This document shows, piece after piece, positions 8,879 to 17,087 of a DNA stretch of 64,000 nt. The stretch comes from an uncultured Bacteroidales bacterium. Its GTDB lineage: Bacteria > Bacteroidota > Bacteroidia > Bacteroidales > P3. The notes below the pieces were generated by a model. That model had not been told where the DNA came from. It was given only the letters and a program-made list of their open reading frames with translations, and did no database searches. The stretch covers positions 32,667-96,666 of the forward strand of contig ONJY01000005.1 in NCBI GenBank assembly GCA_900318275.1. The letters are read 5' to 3'. How positions within the stretch are numbered: the first letter of the stretch is position 1; every line of letters begins with the position of its first letter. The translations under genes and the position numbers were made by a program.

Positions 8879-9346
8879 TTATTCGCCGATGTAGTTGCCG
8901 TCCACCTCCCAGTTGATGGTCTTGACGTCGACTTCTTTCTTCCACCAGAGGAAGCCTTTCTTGAGGGCTATGCGGGCCTGGTAGGTCATCTTTCCGCGCA
9001 TCTTGCGCACCCACACGTCGGTGATGTCGTAGCCTTTGAAGAGGTGGCTGACGCTGTCGCGCACGGCGGCGGGGTAGTACTCTTTGTCGATGTAGTAGTG
9101 CGTCTCTGTGCCTTTGTTGCTGAAGACCATGGCCTGGCGGCTCTTCTCGGCATCGAGGTAGATGACCTTGAAGGCGTTTTCGTCAACCTGGTACCACTCA
9201 ACATTGGTGGCGTCTTTCACTTGGCGTTGGAAGTCTTTAACATAGTTCACCTTGACGTCTTTTTCGGGCACAGGCTTCATGTTCTGTGCAAAGAGTGCTC
9301 CCTGAAAGAGCATAAGTGCTGCTGCGAAAGCGAGTATCTTTTTCAT
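8879..9346 (-). CDS. Secreted PepSY-like protein
   Basis: 155 residues with a clear signal peptide (MKKILAFAAALMLFQGALFAQ). The mature part has the pattern of the small PepSY-like (DUF2874) periplasmic proteins common in Bacteroidota: an N-terminal helix region (DFQRQVKDATNVEWYQVD), then beta strands (AFKVIYLDAEKSRQAMVFS, ETHYYIDKEYYPAAVRDSV) and a second similar half ending in INWEVDGNYIGE. These proteins have no known enzyme activity; roles in envelope homeostasis or peptidase inhibition have been proposed for PepSY domains generally. Monocistronic, with a -7 element at 9391-9398 and the shared terminator downstream. Confidence 0.7.
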   Translation of the reverse strand: MKKILAFAAALMLFQGALFAQNMKPVPEKDVKVNYVKDFQRQVKDATNVEWYQVDENAFKVIYLDAEKSRQAMVFSNKGTETHYYIDKEYYPAAVRDSVSHLFKGYDITDVWVRKMRGKMTYQARIALKKGFLWWKKEVDVKTINWEVDGNYIGE

Positions 9347-9390
9347 ATTGTGTATATTAATATGTTAGTACGGTTGTTTTCTTCAGGATG

Positions 9391-9398
9391 CAAATATA
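9391..9398 (-). promoter_or_regulatory. Promoter -7 element (TATATTTG) for the PepSY-like gene
   Basis: Minus-strand TATATTTG fits TAnnTTTG, 45 nt before the start codon. No clear -33 TTTG. Confidence 0.55.
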
Positions 9399-9413
9399 CG
9401 AAAATATTTTATA

Positions 9414-10124
9414 TTACATATTCTGCATGAGATTTTGCACCACTTTTTCGCCGTCGCGGATAGCCTGCATAGCCCAATGGAGCTTGAGGTCGAGGAGGTC
9501 GTCGTCGGAGAGTTGCCAGTGGAGCGACGGGTCACGGCGCATGCGCTCGGTGAGCGAGAAGAGCGAGAGGGCGGCGCAGACGCTGATGTTGAAGCTTTCG
9601 GTGAAGCCGTACATGGGTATCTTGACATAGGCGTCGGCACCGTCGATGGCTTCCTGTGTCAGACCTGTGAGCTCGGTGCCGAAGACCAGTGCCGTTGGCT
9701 GGCTGATGTCGATGTCGCCAATCATGGTGTCGTTCTCGTGCGGCAGTGTGGCGACGATGCGGTAGCCTTTGGTGCGGAGGTGTTTGTATACGTCGCCAAT
9801 GCTGTTATAGCGGTAGTAGTCGACCCACTTGGAAGAGCCCACGGCGACATCGCCGGCAGGATTGAAGGGGTTGTTGGCCTCTACAACATGCACGTCTTGT
9901 ACACCGAAACAGTCGCACGAGCGCAATACGGCGGCGGCGTTGTGGCTCTGGTATATGTCTTCAAGTACCACGCTGATATGGCGTGTGCGCAGTGGCGCAA
10001 GGCGGTCGAAGAGTGCACGTTTGTTGTCGCTGAAGAGTTCGGCGGCGCGGCTGTAGAGTACCGCTTTCTGCTCGGTATTGAGGGCAGAGAATATCGATTT
10101 TATGTCGGGTTGTCGTTCTGGCAT
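9414..10124 (-). CDS. TrmH-type (SPOUT) RNA 2'-O-methyltransferase
   Basis: Methylates a ribose 2'-OH in tRNA or rRNA using SAM bound in a trefoil knot. 236 residues from the ATG at 10124 (MPERQPDIKSIF); an in-frame ATG 18 codons upstream lies before the promoter's expected start site. SPOUT motifs 1-3 are all present: NAAAVLRSCDCFGV with the catalytic arginine (motif 1), ALVFGTELTGLT (motif 2) and KIPMYGFTESFNISVCAAL (motif 3). The length and the N-terminal segment fit TrmH, the tRNA Gm18 enzyme, better than the 23S enzymes RlmB or TsnR, but the exact target cannot be fixed from sequence. Divergent from the next gene with overlapping promoters. Confidence 0.85.
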   Translation of the reverse strand: MPERQPDIKSIFSALNTEQKAVLYSRAAELFSDNKRALFDRLAPLRTRHISVVLEDIYQSHNAAAVLRSCDCFGVQDVHVVEANNPFNPAGDVAVGSSKWVDYYRYNSIGDVYKHLRTKGYRIVATLPHENDTMIGDIDISQPTALVFGTELTGLTQEAIDGADAYVKIPMYGFTESFNISVCAALSLFSLTERMRRDPSLHWQLSDDDLLDLKLHWAMQAIRDGEKVVQNLMQNM

Positions 10125-10142
10125 AATATTGTTGTTAATTTT

Positions 10143-10175
10143 TTTGCAAAGATACGATTTTTTTGCGTATCTTTG
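10143..10175 (+). promoter_or_regulatory. Promoter for the half-glycosyltransferase gene (TTTG - 21 nt - TATCTTTG)
   Basis: -33 TTTG at 10143-10146 and -7 TATCTTTG at 10168-10175 on the plus strand. The -33 touches the -7 element of the divergent minus-strand promoter. Confidence 0.65.
10147..10154 (-). promoter_or_regulatory. Promoter -7 element (TATCTTTG) for the TrmH-type gene
   Basis: Minus-strand TATCTTTG, 22 nt before the TrmH start. The plus-strand promoter has its -33 immediately adjacent, so the two probably compete for RNA polymerase. Confidence 0.65.
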
Positions 10176-10238
10176 CACATGAACTAAGATTGTTTATTAA
10201 CAGAGTAACATATCGTCATATCAATAAGATAGATAACA

Positions 10239-10829
10239 ATGTTAGTAGGATACGAGGCTAATAATGTACTGCGCAACAGTCACGAGATAGGTGAATTCGG
10301 CCGAAATCTGATTGAGCGTCTTGCCACGGGGCGTATCAACAGCTACCGTGCACTGCTTTTTGCTTCACGCATCAAGAAGGACTACCGTTCATATTTCAGC
10401 AGTTTCTCCAATGTCGGCACATTCGTGCCCTTCGGTTTGTCGCGCCTCATGCCGTCGCTGTGGCTACGTTATAGGCTCAACCCATGGCTGAAGCTTGAGA
10501 AAGTTAAGATATTCCATGGCCTCAACGAGGAACTGCCATACCATATAGACCGTGACATCAAGACCGTTATCACCTGCTATGGAGCGAATGAGCACCACCG
10601 CACGTCGATTATGGACTCGCTGACATGGAAGAAGCGTATGGAGTATTCTTTCAGTGCCGCCGATGTTATTGTGGCTGTGAGCCAGAAGGTGAAGGACGAC
10701 TTGGTGGCAATGGGTGTCACGGCCGAGAAGATAGTCATCATAGGAGGCAAGACCCCGTATGAACTCACTGACCGCATGGTGGAGCAGTATTTCGAGCTCT
10801 ACCAGACACTGGCAGGAATGAGACGCTGA
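10239..10829 (+). CDS. Stand-alone N-terminal half of a GT4-type glycosyltransferase
   Basis: 196 residues that align with the first half of the 373-residue glycosyltransferase at 12700. Shared landmarks: MLVGYEANN / MVIGYDAKR at the start, FHGLNEELP / YHGLSHELP, VITCYGANEHH / VVTMHDLIVHR, and AADVIVAVSQKVKDDL / VADIVLAISEQTKRDL. The protein stops where the donor-binding C-terminal Rossmann domain (with the E-x7-E motif) should begin; the stop abuts the next, convergent gene. It therefore has the acceptor-side domain only. It could be a non-catalytic partner of a neighbouring enzyme or a decayed gene; the open frame and its promoter suggest it is expressed. Confidence 0.75.
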   Translation: MLVGYEANNVLRNSHEIGEFGRNLIERLATGRINSYRALLFASRIKKDYRSYFSSFSNVGTFVPFGLSRLMPSLWLRYRLNPWLKLEKVKIFHGLNEELPYHIDRDIKTVITCYGANEHHRTSIMDSLTWKKRMEYSFSAADVIVAVSQKVKDDLVAMGVTAEKIVIIGGKTPYELTDRMVEQYFELYQTLAGMRR

Positions 10830-11870
10830 TTATTTAGTTGTATAGATAGACCAATACTGCCGCATGTGGCTCTCGTAGCTGTATGCGGCAGCATATTTTT
10901 GCTCCGCGCCAGCCGCTGCTGCATCGAAGGCGGCAAGACCTTGTCTGACCACGCCAGCCATGTTTTCTGGCTCGAAGTCCGTGAAGTAGAAGGCGTGGGT
11001 GGAGCCTATCTCAGGCAGGCTGGTACGGTTGGAGCAGAACACTGGTTTTCCCCACTGCATGGCTTCTATTACCGGCAAGCCGAAACCCTCGGACAGCGAG
11101 GGGAACAACAGGGCTGTGCAATGGGCGTAGAGCCATCGTCGCTGCTCGTCGCTGACGGTGCCGACAATGCTCACGTTGGGGTGCTGTGGCAACTGTTCGC
11201 GTAGCTGCTGCGCATAAGCGTCGCTGTCGTCACCGGCTATGATGAGGCGGTATTCGGGCAGCAGGTCCATCATCGGTAACAGAGCGTGCAGGTTCTTCTT
11301 AGCCTTGAGCACACCGATGCTGAGCATGAATGGCCTGCCGTCCAAGGCTTGCTCAACAGGCTCCTGCTGCCCCTCTGTCAGAGTGGCCACGCCGTTATAG
11401 ATGACATGCTGTGGCTTGCCGCCGATGTTTATATATTGGGCTGTATCTTTCTGCGCAAAGCGTGAGATGAAGCACAGCTCGTCGGCACTGTCGCATTCGC
11501 GTTGCAGACGCCGTATGTACTTCTGTCGCTTGGCACCCTGCTTCTCGTAGATGAAATTAACGTCGTGTATGGTGAGTATGCGGCGCGTAGAATGGCTGCA
11601 TGGCCTGAACGGCGACATCTGATGTATGGAGTGCCACAAGTCATAGTGTGGCATAAGGCATGGCAGCAAGCGGTATATGTCGCGGGCTTCAAGGTAACGC
11701 ACCTTCTTGCCGAAAGCGCCGACAAAAGCCTTTGGCACCAGCAGCGTGACCTCACAGCCACCGACTATTGTCTCTGGGTGCGTGGCATACCACTTCCCAT
11801 AGCCCATGGCTATCTGGCCCAGTCCGCACCAAGGGTGCCGTAATATGCTGAGGTCAATGAGTATTTTCAC
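10830..11870 (-). CDS. Glycosyltransferase family 4 (GT-B)
   Basis: Retaining sugar transferase, 346 residues, cytoplasmic. The C-terminal domain has the donor-site signature SLSEGFGLPVIEAMQWGKPV with the two glutamates of E-x7-E, and MLSIGVLKAKKNLHALL, the usual start of the C-terminal Rossmann fold. The N-terminal part has LTIHDVNFIYEK, similar to acceptor-side regions of mannosyl- and rhamnosyltransferases. It overlaps the WaaE-like gene upstream by 17 nt, so the two are cotranscribed and translationally linked. Sugar and acceptor are unknown; the context indicates LPS or surface polysaccharide. Confidence 0.87.
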   Translation of the reverse strand: MKILIDLSILRHPWCGLGQIAMGYGKWYATHPETIVGGCEVTLLVPKAFVGAFGKKVRYLEARDIYRLLPCLMPHYDLWHSIHQMSPFRPCSHSTRRILTIHDVNFIYEKQGAKRQKYIRRLQRECDSADELCFISRFAQKDTAQYINIGGKPQHVIYNGVATLTEGQQEPVEQALDGRPFMLSIGVLKAKKNLHALLPMMDLLPEYRLIIAGDDSDAYAQQLREQLPQHPNVSIVGTVSDEQRRWLYAHCTALLFPSLSEGFGLPVIEAMQWGKPVFCSNRTSLPEIGSTHAFYFTDFEPENMAGVVRQGLAAFDAAAAGAEQKYAAAYSYESHMRQYWSIYTTK

Positions 11871-12612
11871 TTAATTCCCTTAGTTTAGCATATTTTATCA
11901 GCGTGTAGAACGCCGACATCTTGCATACCACATAGCCTGTGCGGCCATCCAGGAAGCCCAGTCGGAAGATGTAGTTGCGCAGGAATGTCCACGCCACCTT
12001 CATGCCGATTCCACCGTGGTAACGCCGTCCTTGTCCGTAGGCTTTTTCGCCAGCCATGGTAGCGTATTTCACTGTGCGGCGCGCATGCTCGTCAACGCTA
12101 TAGTATGAGTAGTGCCACATGTCGCCTTCAACTACGGTATGCTTGACCTCCTTGGAGTACCGTAGTTCCTCATGCACGAGGCCGTCCCACGTGGCGACAC
12201 CGACATGCCAAAGTCTCACGCACCTGTCCGGGTACCAACCGCTGTGGTGAATCCAGCGGCCGCAGTAGTTGGCCAGACGGTTGAACGAGTACGCGGTATC
12301 TTCGTCGAAGCCTTCCTCCTTCATGTGTTGCAGACGTGTGCGCAGTTCGGGCGACAGAGCCTCGTCGGCGTCTATGCTCAGCAGCCACGGATGTGAGGCT
12401 AGGCTGTTGGCATAGTTCTTCTGTCCCGAATAGCCAGCCCAGTTGTGATGCTCGAAACGCACGTCCGCGGTGCGGCATATCTCCTCCGTCTTGTCGGTGG
12501 AGCCGCTGTCTACCACCACCACCTCGTCGGCCACTCCGCGCAACGACTCAAGGCAACGTCCTATGTTGCGTTCCTCGTCCTGTGTGATGATTACCGCTGT
12601 TATCTTGTCCAT
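11854..12612 (-). CDS. GT2 glycosyltransferase, WaaE/KdtX-like (LPS core)
   Basis: 252 residues from the ATG at 12612 (MDKITAVIITQDEERNIGRC); an in-frame ATG 24 codons upstream lies before the promoter's expected start site. GT-A fold signature: ITQDEERNIGRCLESL, then VVVDSGSTDKTEEIC, and the metal-binding LLSIDADEALS. This arrangement with the conserved WYPDRCVRLW segment matches the WaaE/KdtX group that adds a hexose to the inner core of lipopolysaccharide. A C-terminal hydrophobic segment (FLRNYIFRLGFLDG) may contact the membrane. First gene of a two-gene operon with the GT4 gene. Confidence 0.85.
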   Translation of the reverse strand: MDKITAVIITQDEERNIGRCLESLRGVADEVVVVDSGSTDKTEEICRTADVRFEHHNWAGYSGQKNYANSLASHPWLLSIDADEALSPELRTRLQHMKEEGFDEDTAYSFNRLANYCGRWIHHSGWYPDRCVRLWHVGVATWDGLVHEELRYSKEVKHTVVEGDMWHYSYYSVDEHARRTVKYATMAGEKAYGQGRRYHGGIGMKVAWTFLRNYIFRLGFLDGRTGYVVCKMSAFYTLIKYAKLRELSENTH

Positions 12613-12633
12613 GTCCAGTAGTCTTTCGGGGTG

Positions 12634-12641
12634 CAAAGGTA
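12634..12641 (-). promoter_or_regulatory. Promoter -7 element (TACCTTTG) for the WaaE-like/GT4 operon
   Basis: Minus-strand TACCTTTG, 21 nt before the start codon; fits TAnnTTTG and supports the chosen start. Confidence 0.6.
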
Positions 12642-12673
12642 CACATTTTTTTCCATTATTGCGGAAAAAGTTG

Positions 12674-12681
12674 TATTTTTG
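12674..12681 (+). promoter_or_regulatory. Promoter -7 element (TATTTTTG) for the GT4 gene at 12700
   Basis: Plus-strand TATTTTTG fits TAnnTTTG. Transcription would begin near 12688, so the ATG at 12700 is favoured over the one at 12691. Confidence 0.55.
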
Positions 12682-12699
12682 CATCCTGAAATGTCTGAT

Positions 12700-13821
12700 A
12701 TGGTCATAGGATACGATGCCAAACGTGCCTTCTGCAACCGCACAGGATTAGGCAACTACAGCCGCGGCGTCATCGCCGGAGTGTTGCGTGCCGCGCGCGA
12801 TAAAGGCACGCGAGCCATGCTCTACACTCCTCGTACCGACCCCGCTTTCGCCAATTATTTCGACGATGTGCCGCAGGCCGAGGTGCGGATGCCGCAGGGT
12901 CTCTGGCGCTGCATGCCCAACCTCTGGCGCTCGCTGGCACCAGCCCAGCATGTCCACCTCGCCGACGTACAGCTCTACCACGGCCTCAGCCACGAGCTGC
13001 CGCTCTTCCTGCCAGCTGACGTGCGTAAGGTGGTCACCATGCATGACCTCATCGTGCACCGCTATCCGCATTATTTCTCCCTCTTCGACCGTATCGTGCA
13101 CCGCATCAAGCAGCGTCACGCTTGCCGTGTGGCCGACATCGTGCTGGCCATCAGCGAACAGACCAAGCGCGACCTCATAGACCTCATGCATGTGCCCGAA
13201 GAGAAGATACGCGTCCTCTACCAGTCGTGCGAGCCGCAGTTCTGGCAGCCCGTCAACGACGCCCAGGTGGACGCCGTGCGAGAGAAGTATGGTCTGCCTA
13301 GGCGCTACATCGTCAGCATAGGCACTGTGGAAGAGCGCAAGAACCAGTTCTGCGCCATCGAAGCCATGAAGCATTTGCCCGACGACGTGGCTCTCATCAT
13401 CGTCGGCCGTCCCCGCGGAGCCTATGGTCGCCGCGTCGCTGTTGCCGCCGACGGCCGCCGTGTGCGTCTGCTCAGCGGTGTCGCTTTTGCCGACTTCCCT
13501 GCACTCTACGCGGGTGCTGTGGCGTCGGTCTACATGTCGCGCTTTGAGGGCTTCGGCATACCTGTGCTCGAGAGCCTCTGCTGTGACTGCCCGGTGGTGA
13601 CGTCCAACGTATCCTCCATGCCCGAGGCCGGTGGCGATGCCGCCCTCTATGCCACCCCAGACGACCACGCCGTCGTGGCCGCACACCTGCTGCACCTGCT
13701 CGACGACGATGCTTTCCGTCAGGAGTGCATAAAGAAGGGGAGAACCTGGCGCATCAGATTCTCCCCCGAAGTCCTTGCCCAGCAGATGCTGGAGCTCTAC
13801 AAAGAGTTACTTCACAATTAA
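12700..13821 (+). CDS. Glycosyltransferase family 4 (full-length GT-B)
   Basis: 373 residues from the ATG at 12700 (MVIGYDAKRAFCN). The next ATG upstream (12691) would leave almost no leader after the promoter, and the paralogous half-gene also starts at this point. N-terminal acceptor domain with YHGLSHELP and VVTMHDLIVHRYPHYF; C-terminal donor domain beginning at YIVSIGTVEERKNQ and carrying SRFEGFGIPVLESL (E-x7-E). Likely makes part of LPS or another surface glycan together with the divergent GT2-GT4 pair. Its last 15 bases overlap the convergent deiminase gene. Confidence 0.87.
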   Translation: MVIGYDAKRAFCNRTGLGNYSRGVIAGVLRAARDKGTRAMLYTPRTDPAFANYFDDVPQAEVRMPQGLWRCMPNLWRSLAPAQHVHLADVQLYHGLSHELPLFLPADVRKVVTMHDLIVHRYPHYFSLFDRIVHRIKQRHACRVADIVLAISEQTKRDLIDLMHVPEEKIRVLYQSCEPQFWQPVNDAQVDAVREKYGLPRRYIVSIGTVEERKNQFCAIEAMKHLPDDVALIIVGRPRGAYGRRVAVAADGRRVRLLSGVAFADFPALYAGAVASVYMSRFEGFGIPVLESLCCDCPVVTSNVSSMPEAGGDAALYATPDDHAVVAAHLLHLLDDDAFRQECIKKGRTWRIRFSPEVLAQQMLELYKELLHN

Positions 13822-15990
13822 CTTGCGTGCCACGCGCTCGCTGCCGTTGGTGAACACCACGGTGTACTGGCCGCTGGCCATACGGGCAGCGTTGATGCTG
13901 TACACTATCGTGCCCTGAGCCTGCAGGCTGCTGCGGTGCACCTCGCGGCCGCTGAGGTCGTAGATGCTCACGCTGTAGTTCTTGCCGCCCGGCAAGTCGA
14001 TGACCATGTCGGCCTTTTCGGTGGCGGGGTTGGGGAAGAACTGCCCGAAATTCTCCTCGGCATTGTCGGCGTTGGCTATGCCAAGAGTGCCATAGGAGTA
14101 GATGAAGTAGGCACCATTGCCGGCAGTGAAGGGTTTGGTGATGGTTTTGCCGCCGTTGCTTGAGGCTGTGATGTAGTATTCCACCATGGCGTTGGCGTCA
14201 TATGGTATCTCTGCGCTGTACGTGCTGTCGGCACCGGCGGTCATGGTCACCGTCTGCCATTCGCCGCCGTTGAAACGATACTTCACCTGGGCCTGTGCTA
14301 TGCCTGTGTTGTTGGTGATGTATGCGCTGATGGCGGTAGGCATGGCGCTTGTGGTCAGCAGGCTGCCAACCGTAGGGCTGTGCAGTATGCGTATGGGGCT
14401 CTCGGCGGGTATCTGCTTGGTAATGCAGTGTATGGCTCCACCGTAGCCGTCGAAGCTGCGTATGTCGATGGGGTAGATGGTATAGCCGGGGTAGGCGGCA
14501 CGCAGGCTGTCCATGTATGCAAGGTCCCAAGCAGCTGTTGGCTGCCAGTTCACCACTTCCGAGAAGCAGGGCTGCACGATGATGTTGTTGATGAGTGTGT
14601 GGTTGCTGTAGCTGCGGGTGTAGCCCATTGTCGACGATGTGCCGTTGTATTCTTCCTGGCTGACGAAGTAACTGCCGTCGTCCTTGCGCGGGAAGGGAAT
14701 ATAGGCTGCGGTGTAGTTGACGTTGGCGAAACTCTGCCAGCTCGTCAGGCTGTCGATGTTGCGTGCTGCCACACCGTAGTCGTACCAGCTGCTGTAGTTC
14801 GTCGGGAACTTGGAGAAGACGAACTGGTTCTCGTCAATCATGTCGGCATAGAGGTCGATGTGGCCAGTGCCGCCGTCGTAGCGGAAGCGTGGCAGGATGC
14901 TCGTGCTGCCAATCATGCGGTTCATGGAGTCGAGCACGGCGGCATGCGACAGCGGGGTCTTGTAGCGGTAGCCTATGGGGTTGTTGACGTCGCCGGTAAA
15001 GTAGACCTGTCCAACGGTGTCGGCGTTCTCGTCATAGGTGGCGTCGCTTGTGAAGAGCCTGCCCACGCCGTCCACCAGGCAGTTGCCGCCTTCCCACTTG
15101 ATGCCCGTTGTGTAGTTCGGTATGCCCATCTGGCTGCTGATGGAGTCGGGCAACAGGTCGTCGCAGGCGCGTCCGTTGTACTCGAAGTTCAGCATGGCTA
15201 TGCTGTCCTGCGGGCCATAGTAGAAGCAGATGGGGCCGCAGTCGCGGTACCAGAAGGCGTTGGTGTAGTTCTCGATGAAACGGTAGTTGGTCAGCGGCTT
15301 GCCCTCGGCGGTCATCACGTCTTTGATGAGCGTGGAGTCAGACAGGCTCGGCACTGTGATCCAAACCTGCGCGCCATGCTGTATGGCGTCGATGAGGTTG
15401 ACGAACACGTTGCGGAAGTCCCACAGACCCTGGTAGTATTCCAAATAGCTTTGGTATGTGGCGGCATAACTCGGGTAGTTTGTGATAACCCAGTTTATGT
15501 AGTCAATCATGCCTTCATAGTCCACCGTGTCGGGCACACCCACCACGGGGCCCCAGCCAATGTAGGCCCAGCGGTTGGTGCTGTTGTTCCACTGGTATTG
15601 TGCGCCGTATCCGGGTATGTATATGTCGGCTTGGTAGTCTTCGTCGCCGACGTGGCCTGCGGGGTAGTAGGTGTAGGGCCAGGTGACGACGATGGCCTGC
15701 ACCTCTTCCCATTCGCCCGGGAACCAGCGGTCGGCAGGCATCTGCGACGCCCACACGGTGTCGCCTGCCGCCTTGGTGCTCTTCACTGCGGACATCTGCA
15801 GGGTTGCGGTGCCATCGTGCATGAACTTGGCGGCGTCTGGTTTCGGAGCCTGGCGCTGGCGCTGATGCTTCTGCATCTCGGCGCGCGAGGTCAGTTTCTG
15901 CAGGCGGTCGGTGCTGAATTTGCTGTCATTCTGAGCCATGGCGGCCATGCTCATCAGAGCTGCCATAGCTATAGTCAATACCTTTTTCAT
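13807..15990 (-). CDS. Secreted peptidylarginine/agmatine deiminase family protein with T9SS sorting domain
   Basis: 727 residues. Signal peptide MKKVLTIAMAALMSMAAMAQ; deiminase domain (porphyromonas-type PAD, PF04371-like) about residues 90-540; a beta-rich spacer; and a C-terminal type-A T9SS sorting domain (GQFFPNPATEKADM... to ARKLIVK). The deiminase domain keeps FWYRDCGP, WEGGNCLVDG, the histidine in DGGTGHIDLY, and the nucleophile Cys522 in GAIHCITKQIP, matching the Cys site of P. gingivalis PPAD. It would convert guanidino groups of arginine, peptides or agmatine to ureido groups plus ammonia, at the cell surface or outside. It lies 15 nt behind kce and is probably cotranscribed. Substrate unknown. 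Confidence 0.85.
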   Translation of the reverse strand: MKKVLTIAMAALMSMAAMAQNDSKFSTDRLQKLTSRAEMQKHQRQRQAPKPDAAKFMHDGTATLQMSAVKSTKAAGDTVWASQMPADRWFPGEWEEVQAIVVTWPYTYYPAGHVGDEDYQADIYIPGYGAQYQWNNSTNRWAYIGWGPVVGVPDTVDYEGMIDYINWVITNYPSYAATYQSYLEYYQGLWDFRNVFVNLIDAIQHGAQVWITVPSLSDSTLIKDVMTAEGKPLTNYRFIENYTNAFWYRDCGPICFYYGPQDSIAMLNFEYNGRACDDLLPDSISSQMGIPNYTTGIKWEGGNCLVDGVGRLFTSDATYDENADTVGQVYFTGDVNNPIGYRYKTPLSHAAVLDSMNRMIGSTSILPRFRYDGGTGHIDLYADMIDENQFVFSKFPTNYSSWYDYGVAARNIDSLTSWQSFANVNYTAAYIPFPRKDDGSYFVSQEEYNGTSSTMGYTRSYSNHTLINNIIVQPCFSEVVNWQPTAAWDLAYMDSLRAAYPGYTIYPIDIRSFDGYGGAIHCITKQIPAESPIRILHSPTVGSLLTTSAMPTAISAYITNNTGIAQAQVKYRFNGGEWQTVTMTAGADSTYSAEIPYDANAMVEYYITASSNGGKTITKPFTAGNGAYFIYSYGTLGIANADNAEENFGQFFPNPATEKADMVIDLPGGKNYSVSIYDLSGREVHRSSLQAQGTIVYSINAARMASGQYTVVFTNGSERVARKLIVK

Positions 15991-16005
15991 TCTGTGTCGG
16001 TGCTT

Positions 16006-16836
16006 TTATCTTTTCTTGAGGCTGAGGATTTCACGGGCCTCGTCGCTGGTGGCCACCTGGCGGCCCAGCAGTTTGGCCATGCGGACCACCTTGTCCACCA
16101 ACTCGCCGTTGCTCTTGGCCAGCACGCCGCGCTCCAGATACAGGTTGTCCTCGAAGCCCACGCGTACATTGCCGCCCATGACGATAGCGGGGGCTGCCAG
16201 CGTGAAGGCGTGGCGGCCGATGCCGGTGGCGGTCCAGGTGCTGCCGGCGGGAATCTTGTTCACCAGCCAGCACAGGTTGTCGACGGTGGCGGGGGTGCAG
16301 CCGGGAACGCCGAGTACGAAGTTGAACTGCATGGGGGCACCGGGTACCTCGCCTTTGCGGGCCATGGTGAGGATGGTGTCGAGGTGACCCATCTCGAAGC
16401 ACTCGTACTCGGGTTTGATACCATTCTCGATCATGCGTTTGCCGAAGGCGCGCATGGTGGGCATGGAGTTGTCGAAGATGTCGTCGCCGAAGTTGCAGGT
16501 GCCGCAGTCGAGGGTGGCCATCTCGGGCACTGGGGTGGTGTTGGTCGAGTCAAGACGCTCGTCGGGGGTCATGCCCACGGCGCCGCCGGTGCTCGGTATC
16601 AGTATCACGTTGGGGCAAGCCTTCAGGATGGCCTCGGTGCACTCCTGGAAGCGCACGTGGCTCTGGGTCGGCGTGCCGTCGTCCTCGCGCACGTGCAGGT
16701 GCACGATGGCGGCACCGGCGTCGACGGCGCTCTTTGCCTCGCGCACTATCTCCTCAACGGTGTAAGGCACATTGGGGTTCTGCTCTTTCGTTACTTCTGC
16801 GCCGCAGATGGCGGCGGTGATTATCAGTTTCTCCAT
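16006..16836 (-). CDS. kce: 3-keto-5-aminohexanoate cleavage enzyme
   Basis: Lysine-fermentation enzyme of the BKACE family: 3-keto-5-aminohexanoate + acetyl-CoA gives acetoacetate + 3-aminobutyryl-CoA. 276 residues from the ATG at 16836 (MEKLIITAAICGAEV); an in-frame ATG 15 codons upstream falls near the promoter's expected start site. Metal ligands and substrate residues sit at family positions: Glu14 in CGAEVT, His46 and His48 in VHLHVREDDG, and the glutamate in VGFEDNLY. Conserved STGGAVG and ATLDCGTCNFGDD are present. The pathway genes kamD and kamE are about 13 kb away on the same strand. Its own promoter is at 16887-16919. Confidence 0.93.
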   Translation of the reverse strand: MEKLIITAAICGAEVTKEQNPNVPYTVEEIVREAKSAVDAGAAIVHLHVREDDGTPTQSHVRFQECTEAILKACPNVILIPSTGGAVGMTPDERLDSTNTTPVPEMATLDCGTCNFGDDIFDNSMPTMRAFGKRMIENGIKPEYECFEMGHLDTILTMARKGEVPGAPMQFNFVLGVPGCTPATVDNLCWLVNKIPAGSTWTATGIGRHAFTLAAPAIVMGGNVRVGFEDNLYLERGVLAKSNGELVDKVVRMAKLLGRQVATSDEAREILSLKKR

Positions 16837-16886
16837 GTTGTTTGTTTTTTGATTGTTACTTATTCCAAGTATGGTTTCCAAAACTG

Positions 16887-16919
16887 CAAAGATACAAAAT
16901 AAATCTTATTCGCGACAAA
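16887..16919 (-). promoter_or_regulatory. Promoter of kce (TTTG - 21 nt - TATCTTTG)
   Basis: Minus-strand -7 TATCTTTG at 16894-16887 and -33 TTTG at 16919-16916, spacer 21 nt. It starts 50 nt upstream of the kce start. Confidence 0.7.
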
Positions 16920-17087
16920 AAATCTTTTGTCCGGAGGCGCAATCGGTATGGTGCCCCTACGGACCCGGTACGGCATTTCTTCAGTATAGCACAGAAGAAC
17001 TACTGAAGGACGATGGTCGAACGGCCGTACCAACTCCCTGTCGGAGAGGTGGGGAAGAGGGGTTGACGCCCCCTTTTTTTGAGCTTT
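16920..17087. repeat. Non-coding palindromic element between kce and the DUF-type gene
   Basis: No gene seen. A nested palindrome has outer arms GGTACGGC (16967-16974) with GCCGTACC (17024-17031) and inner arms CTTCAGTA (16979-16986) with TACTGAAG (17001-17008). Shared motifs (CGATGGTCGA, ACTGAAG, CGGCATTTCTTCAGTA) tie it to the elements at 4092-4163 and 35753-35858. GC-rich GGGGTTGACGCCCCC with seven T at 17060-17080 and GAGC/GCTC around T-runs (17081-17094) may act as a terminator. Confidence 0.65.

Noticed and set aside
14380-16902. 840-codon open frame on the plus strand across the deiminase and kce genes
   Set aside because: Antisense shadow: low-complexity Val/His/Gly-rich translation, and both minus-strand genes have intact motifs.
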